A stretch of 64,000 nt of DNA from an uncultured Aquimarina sp. (GTDB taxonomy: Bacteria > Bacteroidota > Bacteroidia > Flavobacteriales > Flavobacteriaceae). Both the position numbers and the translations under genes were made by a program. The notes beneath the pieces were generated by a model. The model worked only from the letters and a program-made list of their open reading frames with translations. It was not told the DNA's origin and made no database searches. The stretch lies in assembly GCA_947489685.1 (NCBI GenBank), contig CANLEM010000006.1, positions 248,001 to 312,000 on the forward strand, given 5' to 3'. This document shows positions 1 through 9,135 of the stretch, piece after piece. How positions within the stretch are numbered: position 1 is the first letter of the stretch; every line of letters begins with the position of its first letter.

Positions 1-474
1 AGAGATACCAAACTTACTGTCGATATGCCCAACAGATATCTTACTATTTCCGCCCGCTAATACATGTGGATTTATTCGAATACATACTGGAGTGTTAGGA
101 TGTTTCGTTCCAAATTGCTCAAGAATAGAAAGATTATCGATATTAATCTGTACTCCTAGTTTAGAAACCTCTTCGATTTCTTCAAGAGAAACACCATTAG
201 GTGTAAAAATGATATCCTCAGGTTTAACATCAGCCAATAGTCCCAATCGAACTTCTTGTATAGATACAGTGTCTAATCCAGCTCCTAATGAATTTATTAG
301 TTTCAAGATAGCTATGTTCGAAAGTGCTTTTACAGCATAATTAAGTTTTACCTGTTTGACTTTCTTGAAAGCACCAGAAAGGCGATTATATTGTGAAATA
401 ATTTTTGAAGAGTCATATACATATACAGGACTCTCAAACTCTCTTGCTACTGCTAATAAATTTTCATTTTCCAT
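1..474 (-). CDS. lysA: Diaminopimelate decarboxylase, 3' end missing
   Basis: Catalyses the last step of lysine synthesis, meso-diaminopimelate to lysine plus CO2, in the cytoplasm with PLP. The start is the ATG at 474-472. The 158 codons visible run without a stop to base 1, so the C-terminal two thirds lie outside the window. The PLP-binding lysine is K49 in LNYAVKALSN, the usual fold-III decarboxylase motif, and the following barrel strands (VSIQEVRLGL, INPHVLAGG) fit the family. A TAnnTTTG-type box lies just upstream on this strand, so the leader is very short. dapD of the same pathway is also in this window, about 25 kb away. Confidence 0.93.
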   Translation of the reverse strand, partial: MENENLLAVAREFESPVYVYDSSKIISQYNRLSGAFKKVKQVKLNYAVKALSNIAILKLINSLGAGLDTVSIQEVRLGLLADVKPEDIIFTPNGVSLEEIEEVSKLGVQINIDNLSILEQFGTKHPNTPVCIRINPHVLAGGNSKISVGHIDSKFGIS

Positions 475-481
475 CGTGTCA

Positions 482-489
482 CAAATTTA
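482..489 (-). promoter_or_regulatory. Probable -7 box of lysA
   Basis: On the minus strand the bases read TAAATTTG, an exact match to the Bacteroidota -7 consensus TAnnTTTG, seven bases before the lysA ATG. This implies an almost leaderless mRNA. A TTG lies 15 bases upstream, closer than the usual 17-23, so the -33 element is not convincing. Confidence 0.4.
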
Positions 490-627
490 AGCCTACGAAA
501 TTATCAATAAAATTAGAGATATCGATGCCTAGTTTAGAAAAAATCTACCGGCTTTGTAGAATTTAAGATTTTTAACGTCTGTTTAAGGTAGATAAAGAGA
601 GGTAATTAGTATTTTTAATAAAAAAAT

Positions 628-1263
628 ATGTTACCTCTTTTCCCTTTACAATTGGTAGTGTATCCAGGAGAGCAACTGCCTTTACATATCTTCGAGAAAA
701 GATATCAGCAACTTATTGAGGATTGCGAAAAAGATCATATATCTTTTGGGGTGCCTACGTATATTGATAAAAAACTCGAATACGGAACCGAAGTAATGTT
801 AAAAAAAATAGCTAAACGATATCCAGGTGGTGAGAGTGATGTTATTTGTGTAGGCAAAAGAATTTTTAAGATAACAGAGTTTTATCAACAAATTCCCGGA
901 AAGCTCTATGCTGGTGGCGAAGTTGAGTTTTTATTAGATAATGAAAGTAGTGCCGAAGATCTTCAGGAAGAGCTACTTAAAAATATAGCTATACTATATG
1001 TGGAGCTCACTATAGATAATCCTCCGGTATTTGATCTTCCCTTTGTGAGCTATCAAGTAGCGCATAAAGTTGGTTTGGCTATACATCAGGAATACCATCT
1101 GCTTACTTTGCGTAGTGAGTTGGAAAGGCTTAGATATTTGATAGGCCATTTAAAAATAACAATTCCTGTTGTACGAGAGATGAATAGAGCTAAAGAGGTG
1201 ATTAAAATGAATGGGCATTTTAAGAATTTTGACCCTTTAGATTTTGACGATTTTAAACTCTAA
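628..1263 (+). CDS. LON substrate-binding domain protein
   Basis: A 211-residue protein consisting only of the LON N-terminal (PUA-like) domain. It opens with LPLFPLQLVVYPGEQLPLHIFE, typical of this domain, and has no AAA+ or serine-lysine protease part. The length is usual for the stand-alone family, often annotated as a Lon-related peptidase although it has no protease centre. Function is unproven; protein binding or quality control is an inference from Lon. It is transcribed divergently from lysA and followed by sucC on the same strand after a gap that contains a separate promoter. Confidence 0.85.
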   Translation: MLPLFPLQLVVYPGEQLPLHIFEKRYQQLIEDCEKDHISFGVPTYIDKKLEYGTEVMLKKIAKRYPGGESDVICVGKRIFKITEFYQQIPGKLYAGGEVEFLLDNESSAEDLQEELLKNIAILYVELTIDNPPVFDLPFVSYQVAHKVGLAIHQEYHLLTLRSELERLRYLIGHLKITIPVVREMNRAKEVIKMNGHFKNFDPLDFDDFKL

Positions 1264-1292
1264 TGACCCCGCGGTTTTTTTTACGATAAAAG

Positions 1293-1325
1293 ATTGGCAC
1301 AGTAACTTCACTTTTCCTATTTTTG
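1293..1325 (+). promoter_or_regulatory. Probable sucC promoter
   Basis: A TTG at 1294-1296 is followed after 21 bases by TATTTTTG at 1318-1325. This matches the Bacteroidota -33/-7 arrangement (TTTG, 17-23 bases, TAnnTTTG). It predicts a transcript start near 1331 and a leader of about 75 bases for sucC. Confidence 0.55.
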
Positions 1326-1405
1326 AAACTCCTTAAAAAAGGCAAATTTTACAGACCTTGTTTACTAGAGTTGGTCTGCTAATACAATGTAATAAATAAG
1401 AACAA

Positions 1406-2599
1406 ATGAATTTACACGAGTATCAGGGTAAAGAAATATTAAGCAGCTTTGGCGTGCGTATTCAACGTGGTATTGTTGCTCAAAATGCAAATGAAGCAGT
1501 TGCAGCCGCAAAACAATTAACTGCTGAAACCGGAACAGGATGGCATGTGATTAAAGCACAAGTTCATGCTGGAGGACGTGGAAAAGGTGGTGGAGTTAAA
1601 CTGGCCAAAAACCTTAAAGAAGTAGAAGAGGTAGCTGAGCAGATCATTGGAATGAATCTAATTACTCCACAAACTTCAGCCGAAGGTAAAAAAGTACACC
1701 AGGTATTAGTTGCCGAAGATGTGTATTACCCTGGTGATAATGAGCCGGATGAATTTTATATGTCTGTACTATTAAATCGTACTTCTGGACGTAATATGAT
1801 CATGTACTCTACAGAAGGAGGTATGGATATTGAAACTGTGGCCGAAGAAACTCCTCATTTGATTTTTACTGAAGAAGTTGACCCTGCTGTTGGATTATTA
1901 CCTTTTCAGGCAAGGCGTATAGCATTTAATTTAGGTTTAAGTGGCGGAGCTTTTAAAGAGATGACCAAATTCGTAATGGCATTATATACTGCTTATGTTA
2001 AGTCTGATGCTTCTCTATTTGAAATTAATCCTGTATTAAAAACCAGTGATGATAAAATCATGGCTGTGGATGCTAAGGTTACTTTGGATGATAATGCATT
2101 ATATAGACATAAGAATTATGTAGATATGAGAGATATTCGTGAAGAAAACCCAATTGAGGTTGAAGCGAAAGAGGTAGGTCTTAATTATGTTGACCTTGAT
2201 GGAAATGTGGGTTGTATGGTTAATGGAGCTGGTCTTGCAATGGCTACTATGGATCTAATTAAGCAAGCAGGTGGTGAGCCGGCTAACTTCTTAGATGTTG
2301 GTGGTACAGCAGATGCAAAACGTGTAGAGACAGCTTTTAGAATTATCCTTAAAGATCCGAATGTGAAAGCGATTTTGATCAATATCTTTGGAGGTATTGT
2401 AAGATGTGATCGAGTAGCGCAAGGTGTTGTGGATGCATACAAGAATATGGGAGATGCTATTAATGTTCCGATTATTGTACGTTTACAAGGTACAAATGCG
2501 GATATTGCTAAAGAACTTATTGATAATAGTGGATTAGATGTACAAAGTGCAGTGCAGTTCCAGGAAGCTGCTGATAAAGTACAGGCAGTTTTAGCATAA
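1406..2599 (+). CDS. sucC: Succinyl-CoA synthetase beta subunit
   Basis: The 397-residue ADP/GDP-forming beta subunit converts succinyl-CoA to succinate with substrate-level phosphorylation in the TCA cycle. It opens with MNLHEYQGKEIL, the hallmark start of SucC, followed by the ATP-grasp part (KAQVHAGGRGKGGGVKLA) and the C-terminal CoA-ligase-type domain (INIFGGIVRCDRVAQG). Length is the family norm. No sucD lies beside it, so the alpha subunit must be encoded elsewhere. It has its own promoter and is closed by a strong hairpin terminator. Confidence 0.98.
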   Translation: MNLHEYQGKEILSSFGVRIQRGIVAQNANEAVAAAKQLTAETGTGWHVIKAQVHAGGRGKGGGVKLAKNLKEVEEVAEQIIGMNLITPQTSAEGKKVHQVLVAEDVYYPGDNEPDEFYMSVLLNRTSGRNMIMYSTEGGMDIETVAEETPHLIFTEEVDPAVGLLPFQARRIAFNLGLSGGAFKEMTKFVMALYTAYVKSDASLFEINPVLKTSDDKIMAVDAKVTLDDNALYRHKNYVDMRDIREENPIEVEAKEVGLNYVDLDGNVGCMVNGAGLAMATMDLIKQAGGEPANFLDVGGTADAKRVETAFRIILKDPNVKAILINIFGGIVRCDRVAQGVVDAYKNMGDAINVPIIVRLQGTNADIAKELIDNSGLDVQSAVQFQEAADKVQAVLA

Positions 2600-2621
2600 G
2601 TATTTTTATACATAAGATATT

Positions 2622-2649
2622 AAAGCGGCCTTTTTAGGTCGCTTTTTTT
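2622..2649 (+). terminator. Rho-independent terminator of sucC
   Basis: A nine-base-pair stem (AAAGCGGCC with GGTCGCTTT, one G-U pair) around a short TTTTTA loop ends in a run of seven T, 22 bases after the sucC stop. Confidence 0.8.
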
Positions 2650-2670
2650 GTAGAATCAAAATTTGTAATT

Positions 2671-3177
2671 ATGTCAGAAGAGATAAGAGAAATTGTAAAT
2701 AATCTTGAGTTATCTCCACATCCCGAAGGAGGTTTTTATAAAGAAGTGTATCGAAGTGATGGGATGATTTCTCAAGAATCATTAGGAACAAACTTTTCGG
2801 GTAGTCGTAACTATTGTACGAGTATTTATTTTTTACTGACTTCGGATAATTTTTCTGCTTTTCATAGAATTAAACAAGATGAGATTTGGCATCATTATAA
2901 AGGAGTATCATTATACGTACATGTAATTGACCGAGAAGGAAGGTATCAAAAATATAGCGTTGGTAAACATTTTAACAAGGGAGAATCACCCCAATTAATA
3001 GTGCCTGCCGGTTCATGGTTCGCTTCGAGCGTAAAAGAACAATCCGGTTATTCATTGGTGGGTTGTACTGTTGCTCCTGGCTTTGATTTTGATGATTTTG
3101 AATTGGCAAACAGGCAGGAACTAGTAGATCAATTCCCTGAGCATAATGAGGTTATTAAACAATATACAAGAGTTTAG
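2671..3177 (+). CDS. Cupin superfamily protein (DUF985)
   Basis: A 168-residue single-domain cupin of the DUF985/cupin_5 family. The conserved start LELSPHPEGGFYKEVYRS and the segment FHRIKQDEIWHHYKG are family signatures; the H-containing loop would bind a metal if one is present. The later segment VPAGSWFASS corresponds to the second cupin motif. The biochemical role of the family is not settled, so no substrate is proposed. It stands alone after the sucC terminator and converges on the methyltransferase gene that ends 34 bases downstream. Confidence 0.85.
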   Translation: MSEEIREIVNNLELSPHPEGGFYKEVYRSDGMISQESLGTNFSGSRNYCTSIYFLLTSDNFSAFHRIKQDEIWHHYKGVSLYVHVIDREGRYQKYSVGKHFNKGESPQLIVPAGSWFASSVKEQSGYSLVGCTVAPGFDFDDFELANRQELVDQFPEHNEVIKQYTRV

Positions 3178-3211
3178 CTAATTTCTTTAGTTGTATATGG
3201 TAGGTAGTTCT

Positions 3212-4816
3212 TTACTTTCCGATGATATAGTTAATGCTTACCGTTGCCAAATCCGAATTTGGGAACTTAGAAAAATAGCGTTCATCACTTTTAAGCCCTA
3301 CTTCTTCGATTACTTTTAAAAAAGAATCAATTTCGAGAATATATTGATCAGAAAATCCATGGGTAGCGTCATAGGCGGTAGCTGCTGTTTTTCCTAAATT
3401 TTGGGCGGTTAAATTTGGCGAAATAGTATGCAGTTCTATAACAATTAATCCAAATTTTTCAATATGCGGTCCCCATTTTTTAAAATGATCTTTTAAGTTT
3501 CGTTCAACATCATTATTATAAAGTCGTTTTCCTCGATATGCAAATGCACCTGTAGATTGACTTGGAGCACTTAATTGAGATGTGGGTTCGGCCCAAATGC
3601 GATTATGGTCTAAAAATGTTCTTACCGATAGTAGATCCTTTAATTGAATATTATAATTTTCATGAAGATCTTTTTGTAATAAATCAGGATCACTAATATC
3701 ACCCCATATAACTTTTGCCCAGATATCTGCCTGAATAAGATTAGCTCGAGTAACTTTTAAAGCTGCTTTATTGTAATCTGCACCTACCAAAAATAAAGGG
3801 TAATCATCCAAATGTTTTCCGCGTAGTGTTTTGGATTCAATAACCTCAAAAAGATGAATCAAAAATGCTCCATTTCCACAACCCATATCCAAGATACCTT
3901 TGGGTTGATCTTCTAGGGGTTTGTTGAATAGGCTAATAATAATTTCATCGATCTTTTTGAAATATGTAGAATGCGCACCACCGCTTCCCCAAACATTCAT
4001 TTCTCTATCTACATGAGTTTCATCTTCATTTTTGCTGTTCCATAAAACATTTGGATCTCCAAATAATAAAGTATCCATTTGCCTAAACATTGGGATATAA
4101 GATACTGTTACTCCATAGGCAGATGCTCTTTTTGCAAAAAACAGCCCCTTTTTTGTAAATGTATAATTATCATTCGATTTGCTAAACCAGCCCAAATGGC
4201 ATAAAAAAGTAAGGATAGTATCAAAGCTTTTTGGGAAATGATGATATTCTTCGGCACTAAATGAGGCTTCCATAAAATACTTATGAAACATCCCTCCCAT
4301 ACCAAGATGAACGGTCGTTGGGCCAACCAAAATACCTTCTATATGTTTTAGAATTTGATTTTGAATAGTATTCGTAGTTTGATCCTGATCCCTTTGTATA
4401 CCAAAATTATTTCTGTATTCTTCGAATAATTTTTCTAGTTTATGAAAAGGTTCTAGTTCAAATTTACGAGGATGAAATAGACCAGAGTACTTCAGTAAAT
4501 CTACCGTATCTTTGTAAATATAAAAATGACTAAAAGCAATTTTTGAATTTGCATTTATGCGTATAATCACATCATCTTCAACTACTTCATAATCCAACCA
4601 ACCTTGTGCACTTAGTATACGCAAAGCAATATTTAAATATCCTTCGTTTGCATTATGAGAAGAAGCGATTTGAGCGATAGAGACTTTTTGATGTTCTAAA
4701 AGATAATCGGTAATTCCATTACTAAATAAAGAATATGCAATAGGAGCAACTGCAATACCATCAAGATGGCGAAATAATTCTTCCCGAAATTGTTGTTTTT
4801 CGATTGTTGTAAGCAT
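3212..4816 (-). CDS. SAM methyltransferase with duplicated N-terminal module
   Basis: A 534-residue class I SAM-dependent methyltransferase. The SAM motif is ILDMGCGNGAF at 308-318, followed by VGADYN as the acidic-loop motif. Before it lie two related winged-helix-like segments: residues 15-95 (FRHLDGIAVAPIAYSL) and 157-225 (LKHIEGILVGPTTVHL), each ending in a hydrophobic GW turn. This resembles a duplication. The build recalls O-methyltransferases with an N-terminal winged-helix domain and methyltransferase parts of polyketide synthases, but no synthase genes are nearby. No signal peptide. Substrate unknown; the methyltransferase call is firm, the rest is inference. Confidence 0.75.
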   Translation of the reverse strand: MLTTIEKQQFREELFRHLDGIAVAPIAYSLFSNGITDYLLEHQKVSIAQIASSHNANEGYLNIALRILSAQGWLDYEVVEDDVIIRINANSKIAFSHFYIYKDTVDLLKYSGLFHPRKFELEPFHKLEKLFEEYRNNFGIQRDQDQTTNTIQNQILKHIEGILVGPTTVHLGMGGMFHKYFMEASFSAEEYHHFPKSFDTILTFLCHLGWFSKSNDNYTFTKKGLFFAKRASAYGVTVSYIPMFRQMDTLLFGDPNVLWNSKNEDETHVDREMNVWGSGGAHSTYFKKIDEIIISLFNKPLEDQPKGILDMGCGNGAFLIHLFEVIESKTLRGKHLDDYPLFLVGADYNKAALKVTRANLIQADIWAKVIWGDISDPDLLQKDLHENYNIQLKDLLSVRTFLDHNRIWAEPTSQLSAPSQSTGAFAYRGKRLYNNDVERNLKDHFKKWGPHIEKFGLIVIELHTISPNLTAQNLGKTAATAYDATHGFSDQYILEIDSFLKVIEEVGLKSDERYFSKFPNSDLATVSINYIIGK

Positions 4817-4882
4817 AGATATTCAAGTGTGTGGTTGATTTACGCCTGGACAAATTAAGCATTTATTTCGAAGATCAAAACC

Positions 4883-5149
4883 TTATTGCGAGTTCTTAGG
4901 TTTATTTAAACTATCTTTTTTCTCTGGCATTGGTCCTCTAAGATGAATAATAAGACCATTCAGGAAATTACGAAGAATTTGATCGCCACATTCCATATAT
5001 TTTGGGTGATTCTCATTTCTGAAAAAAGCACCTAACTCGCTTTTGGTAACTTTAAAATCTACTAATGCACATATCTTTACGATATCATCATCCCTAAGTT
5101 TATGTGCTACTCTAAGTTTTTTGAAAATGTCATTGTTTGTTAAACCCAT
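4883..5149 (-). CDS. DUF1456 family protein, single repeat
   Basis: An 88-residue protein matching the DUF1456/YehS family: TNNDIFKKLRVAHKL at the start, then the MECGDQILRNFLNGLI segment. The Escherichia coli homologue has two copies of this roughly 70-residue unit; here there is one copy plus a short charged, proline-containing tail. Function unknown. It lies 66 bases upstream of the methyltransferase on the same strand and could be cotranscribed, though nothing shows a functional link. It is divergent from the TerB-like gene. Confidence 0.7.
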   Translation of the reverse strand: MGLTNNDIFKKLRVAHKLRDDDIVKICALVDFKVTKSELGAFFRNENHPKYMECGDQILRNFLNGLIIHLRGPMPEKKDSLNKPKNSQ

Positions 5150-5233
5150 GGTGCAAAGGTATGTTTTGTGTGGGTAATGTTGTTACATATATATCGAAAT
5201 TTATTATTTTCGGCCCAAAAGTAATGTATTGTA

Positions 5234-5635
5234 ATGTATAATAAAGAGGAAAAATTAAGTTTGCTTTCTGAAATGATTCGGTTTGCAAAGGCGGATAATC
5301 GATTTAAAGAACAAGAATATAACTTTATTTTGGCGGTTGCTTCTCAATTAGGAGTTGCCAAAAGTGAAATAGATGATTTAATAGAAAATGAAGCAGAAAA
5401 GGTAAATCTACAACCAGAATCACAACGAATTCTTCAGTTTCATAGATTGGTGTTACTTATGAATATAGATCAAGAAGCTTCTCCAGCCGAAATTCATGGT
5501 ATCAAAAATATTGGTTTAAAGATGGGGTTAAGGCCAGAGGCTATTGATACTGTTCTTGAAAAAATGCATGATTACCCAAACAAAGTAATCCCTCCAAAAG
5601 ATTTAATCGAAATTTTTACTAGGTTTTATAACTAA
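5234..5635 (+). CDS. TerB-like helical protein
   Basis: A 133-residue, wholly helical, soluble protein of the TerB (tellurite-resistance B-like) superfamily. The pattern LLSEMIRFAKADNRFKEQEY followed later by MNIDQEASPAEIHGIKNIG matches the two EF-like acidic turns of TerB repeats. The ter operon is absent here, so a role in tellurite resistance is not implied; flavobacterial homologues are usually solitary. It starts at the ATG at 5234 and is followed by a hairpin terminator. Confidence 0.65.
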   Translation: MYNKEEKLSLLSEMIRFAKADNRFKEQEYNFILAVASQLGVAKSEIDDLIENEAEKVNLQPESQRILQFHRLVLLMNIDQEASPAEIHGIKNIGLKMGLRPEAIDTVLEKMHDYPNKVIPPKDLIEIFTRFYN

Positions 5636-5703
5636 AGAAACATTTAGAGTTTACATCAATTAAATTGTAAATATGTAATTGCTTAGTCTTTTTTATAAGA
5701 AAT

Positions 5704-5740
5704 GAAACACCTTTTAGTTTTCTAAATGGTGTTTTTTTTA
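5704..5740 (+). terminator. Terminator after the TerB-like gene
   Basis: AAACACC pairs with GGTGTTT, with a few more pairs after one mismatch, and the hairpin runs into eight T. Confidence 0.65.
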
Positions 5741-5884
5741 TGTCTATATTTCAGGTAAAATGACATTATGTCATTTTATGATTTTAAAAAACAGCCAAAA
5801 AGACAGTTTTTTTTGTATTGGAACTCAAATTGCTATATACAAAGTGAATTTGAAATTAAAATTAACCTTAAAAAATACAATACA

Positions 5885-6316
5885 ATGAGTTTAATAAAAA
5901 GAACAGACAGATTACCATTTCTTTTAGATGATTTTTTTAATACCGATTGGTTAGGAGGAACAAATGTGAGTAAAATAGGTTTTAATTCGCCAGCCGTTAA
6001 TGTAAGAGAAGCAGATAATGATTTTACAATAGAACTTGCGGCACCAGGATTAACCAAAGATAGTTTTAATATAGAGCTGGATAATGACGTACTTCATATT
6101 TCTTCTGAAACGGCATCACAAAAGGAAACTAAAGACGAAGGCAAGTATACCCGGAAAGAATTTAGTTATAGCACGTTTAAACGATCTTTTAATTTACCCG
6201 ATACAGTAGATAGCGCAAGAATTGAAGCTTCTTATGACAATGGAATTTTAGTGTTAACATTACCAAAGAAAGAGGAAGCAAAAGTACAACCTAAGAGGTT
6301 GATTGATATTTCATAA
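5885..6316 (+). CDS. Hsp20 / alpha-crystallin small heat-shock protein
   Basis: A 143-residue holdase chaperone that keeps unfolding proteins from aggregating. The alpha-crystallin domain covers about 37-130 (PAVNVREADNDFTIELAAPG, then YDNGILVLTLPKK with the conserved GxLxLxxPK-type end). The start is the ATG at 5885: MSLIKRTDRLPFLLDDFF is the usual start of Bacteroidota Hsp20. The frame is open for 39 more codons upstream, but those residues look non-coding and are left out. It is closed by a strong terminator. Confidence 0.93.
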   Translation: MSLIKRTDRLPFLLDDFFNTDWLGGTNVSKIGFNSPAVNVREADNDFTIELAAPGLTKDSFNIELDNDVLHISSETASQKETKDEGKYTRKEFSYSTFKRSFNLPDTVDSARIEASYDNGILVLTLPKKEEAKVQPKRLIDIS

Positions 6317-6355
6317 TTTGATTTGAGATTTTATTTAGTTAATTAATGTGATGAG

Positions 6356-6387
6356 AAAACGCCTTGTAATACAAGGCGTTTTTTTAT
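6356..6387 (+). terminator. Terminator of the hsp20 gene, probably bidirectional
   Basis: AAAACGCCTTG pairs perfectly with CAAGGCGTTTT across a short AT loop, followed by TTTTTTTA. The A run on the other side means it could also stop transcripts of the convergent peptidase gene. Confidence 0.85.
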
Positions 6388-6433
6388 AGATATATCTAAT
6401 TTCAAACTTTAATTTAAAAGGGTTATGACCTTT

Positions 6434-7675
6434 TTAATATTTTGATTGTGCTATTTTATTAAGTAAAATAATTCCCTTTTCTAGTGTTTCATCTTTAAGA
6501 ATTGTTGTTTGTTTCACATAATTCGATGGGATGTATTTTTCTCTTGGGGTGCCATTTATGTGATATAATTTTTCTAAAATCACTTTGTATCCAAAATTTT
6601 GATTATTGAATTTGAAATCAAAATCAGAACCTGCTAATCTTTTCATTTCGGAACCCACAATTTTTGCTCTTTGCATACCATCAAAACCTATAGCAAGACC
6701 TTCTCCCATACTACCAGTCCATCGCCCTACTAAAACTACAACAGGTTTTGTGTACTGAATTCCTCTTGGAGTCACTAACTCAAACCAACTACGTATTATT
6801 TTTGGTTGATTATCCCAAGTTTCGGTAAATTGATGTTTTTGATATGGGAGTTCTTTGTTAATAAACCTACTCATTATACCCTTAGCGACATAAGTGTTTC
6901 CTCCGCTATTTGTATTTCTTAGATCAAGAATCAGGCCTTTAGTTTGTGATAGGCTATCCAAAACTTCGTCAAATTTTTTGATTAAAAAATTGTTTCCAAG
7001 TGAATTGTTTATTCTAATAATTCCTATTTCATTTATGATATTGGATGTTATAAGACTTTTGTTATTTTTTAATTTGATAGCATCCATATCAAAATCAATT
7101 TCTCGAGAGGTTTTTAGTTTTAACCGTAAAACTCTAGGTTCGCTGTATTTTCCCGAAATTATTTTATTAGCTATCCAATTTTTTACATCGAGAGTGTTTT
7201 TGTCGTTACAAATAGTCGGAAACTCATTGATTTTTTGAGAAAAATTAATTCCGTTAAACTTTAAAATTTCGGCTTCTGTTATATCAATATCCAAGTTTTT
7301 GATTTGAGAGAGCCAAACATTTTTGATAATTGCTTTATTGTTTTTGATCTCTACATAGATAGGGGAGGATAACCTGTAGGAATCTTGAATATTGGTAGAA
7401 AGAGAAATGTGACTGTCATAAAATTCGTTTAAGATATATTCGAAAAACAAAATAGCATCAGCTTGTGTTTTAATAGTGTCGATCTTACTTGAATATTTTT
7501 CTCGGATACAATCAATATCAACATTTTTATAATCCAGATACACATACCTCTTAGACATGTTTGATAATAAATTCTCTAGATCTTCTTGTATTTTTATTTT
7601 ATCAATTTGGGTGTTTTGAGAACTTATATAAAAAGTATTAAGGAGAAGGATAAAAAATAAGATTAGTTTTCTCAT
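6434..7675 (-). CDS. S41-family (C-terminal processing-like) peptidase, secreted
   Basis: A 413-residue protein with an N-terminal signal peptide (MRKLILFFILLLNTFYISS, then QN). The C-terminal half has the S41 peptidase core: GLILDLRNTNSGGN at 247-260 and GRWTGSMGEG at 317-326 with candidate nucleophile S322, followed by IVGSEMKRLAG. No clear PDZ domain is seen between the N-terminal helical region and the core. It probably acts in the periplasm or outside the cell. Substrate unknown, and no operon partner lies next to it. It converges on the hsp20 gene. Confidence 0.8.
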   Translation of the reverse strand: MRKLILFFILLLNTFYISSQNTQIDKIKIQEDLENLLSNMSKRYVYLDYKNVDIDCIREKYSSKIDTIKTQADAILFFEYILNEFYDSHISLSTNIQDSYRLSSPIYVEIKNNKAIIKNVWLSQIKNLDIDITEAEILKFNGINFSQKINEFPTICNDKNTLDVKNWIANKIISGKYSEPRVLRLKLKTSREIDFDMDAIKLKNNKSLITSNIINEIGIIRINNSLGNNFLIKKFDEVLDSLSQTKGLILDLRNTNSGGNTYVAKGIMSRFINKELPYQKHQFTETWDNQPKIIRSWFELVTPRGIQYTKPVVVLVGRWTGSMGEGLAIGFDGMQRAKIVGSEMKRLAGSDFDFKFNNQNFGYKVILEKLYHINGTPREKYIPSNYVKQTTILKDETLEKGIILLNKIAQSKY

Positions 7676-7729
7676 GAATCAAGTCTATATTATAAATTAT
7701 AAAAGGTGATGATTTATCTTTTTTAAGTA

Positions 7730-8074
7730 CTAGACCATAGATTTTTTGATATACGATGATTTCTCAAATTCGCGAATATTAATGGATAATATAGGTACGT
7801 CCGGAAACATGGATTTTAAAGTGCTTACTATTTTTTTAGAAAGATCTGCTTTTTGCGATTCATTTCTACCTTCCATAATATTACCAAAGACATGTATGAA
7901 ATCGTCCTTAGTGTTACCAATAGTATAATATTTAAAAGGGTTTATTCTTACTTTGATATCTCCCTTGGCAAAAAGCGAAGTCGATTCTGCAGCATCATAA
8001 ACTGCCTTAATAATTTCTTCGGGTGACTTTAATTGAATAATATGTTCTGAACAATCTAATATAAAATGCGGCAT
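7730..8074 (-). CDS. CHMI-like tautomerase (5-carboxymethyl-2-hydroxymuconate isomerase family)
   Basis: A 114-residue protein that starts MPHFILDCSEHI, so after methionine removal it would carry an N-terminal proline, the catalytic base of the tautomerase superfamily. The remainder (DIKVRINPFKYYTIGNTKDD, then FIHVFGNIMEGRN) matches the CHMI family, which isomerises a homoprotocatechuate breakdown product. No other gene of that pathway is nearby, so the actual substrate is open. It starts 5 bases after the deaminase stop on the same strand, which implies cotranscription. Confidence 0.78.
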   Translation of the reverse strand: MPHFILDCSEHIIQLKSPEEIIKAVYDAAESTSLFAKGDIKVRINPFKYYTIGNTKDDFIHVFGNIMEGRNESQKADLSKKIVSTLKSMFPDVPILSINIREFEKSSYIKKSMV

Positions 8075-8079
8075 ATATT

Positions 8080-9135
<1,056 letters not shown>

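Noticed and set aside
2185..2613. 142-codon minus-strand frame opposite sucC
   Set aside because: It is antisense to a highly conserved gene and has no recognisable features.
5234..5635. Tellurite-resistance operon
   Set aside because: Only a lone TerB-like protein is present, without terA, terC, terD or terE genes.
5768..5884. N-terminal extension of the Hsp20 reading frame
   Set aside because: The 39 extra residues have no family match, and the normal Hsp20 start is the ATG at 5885.
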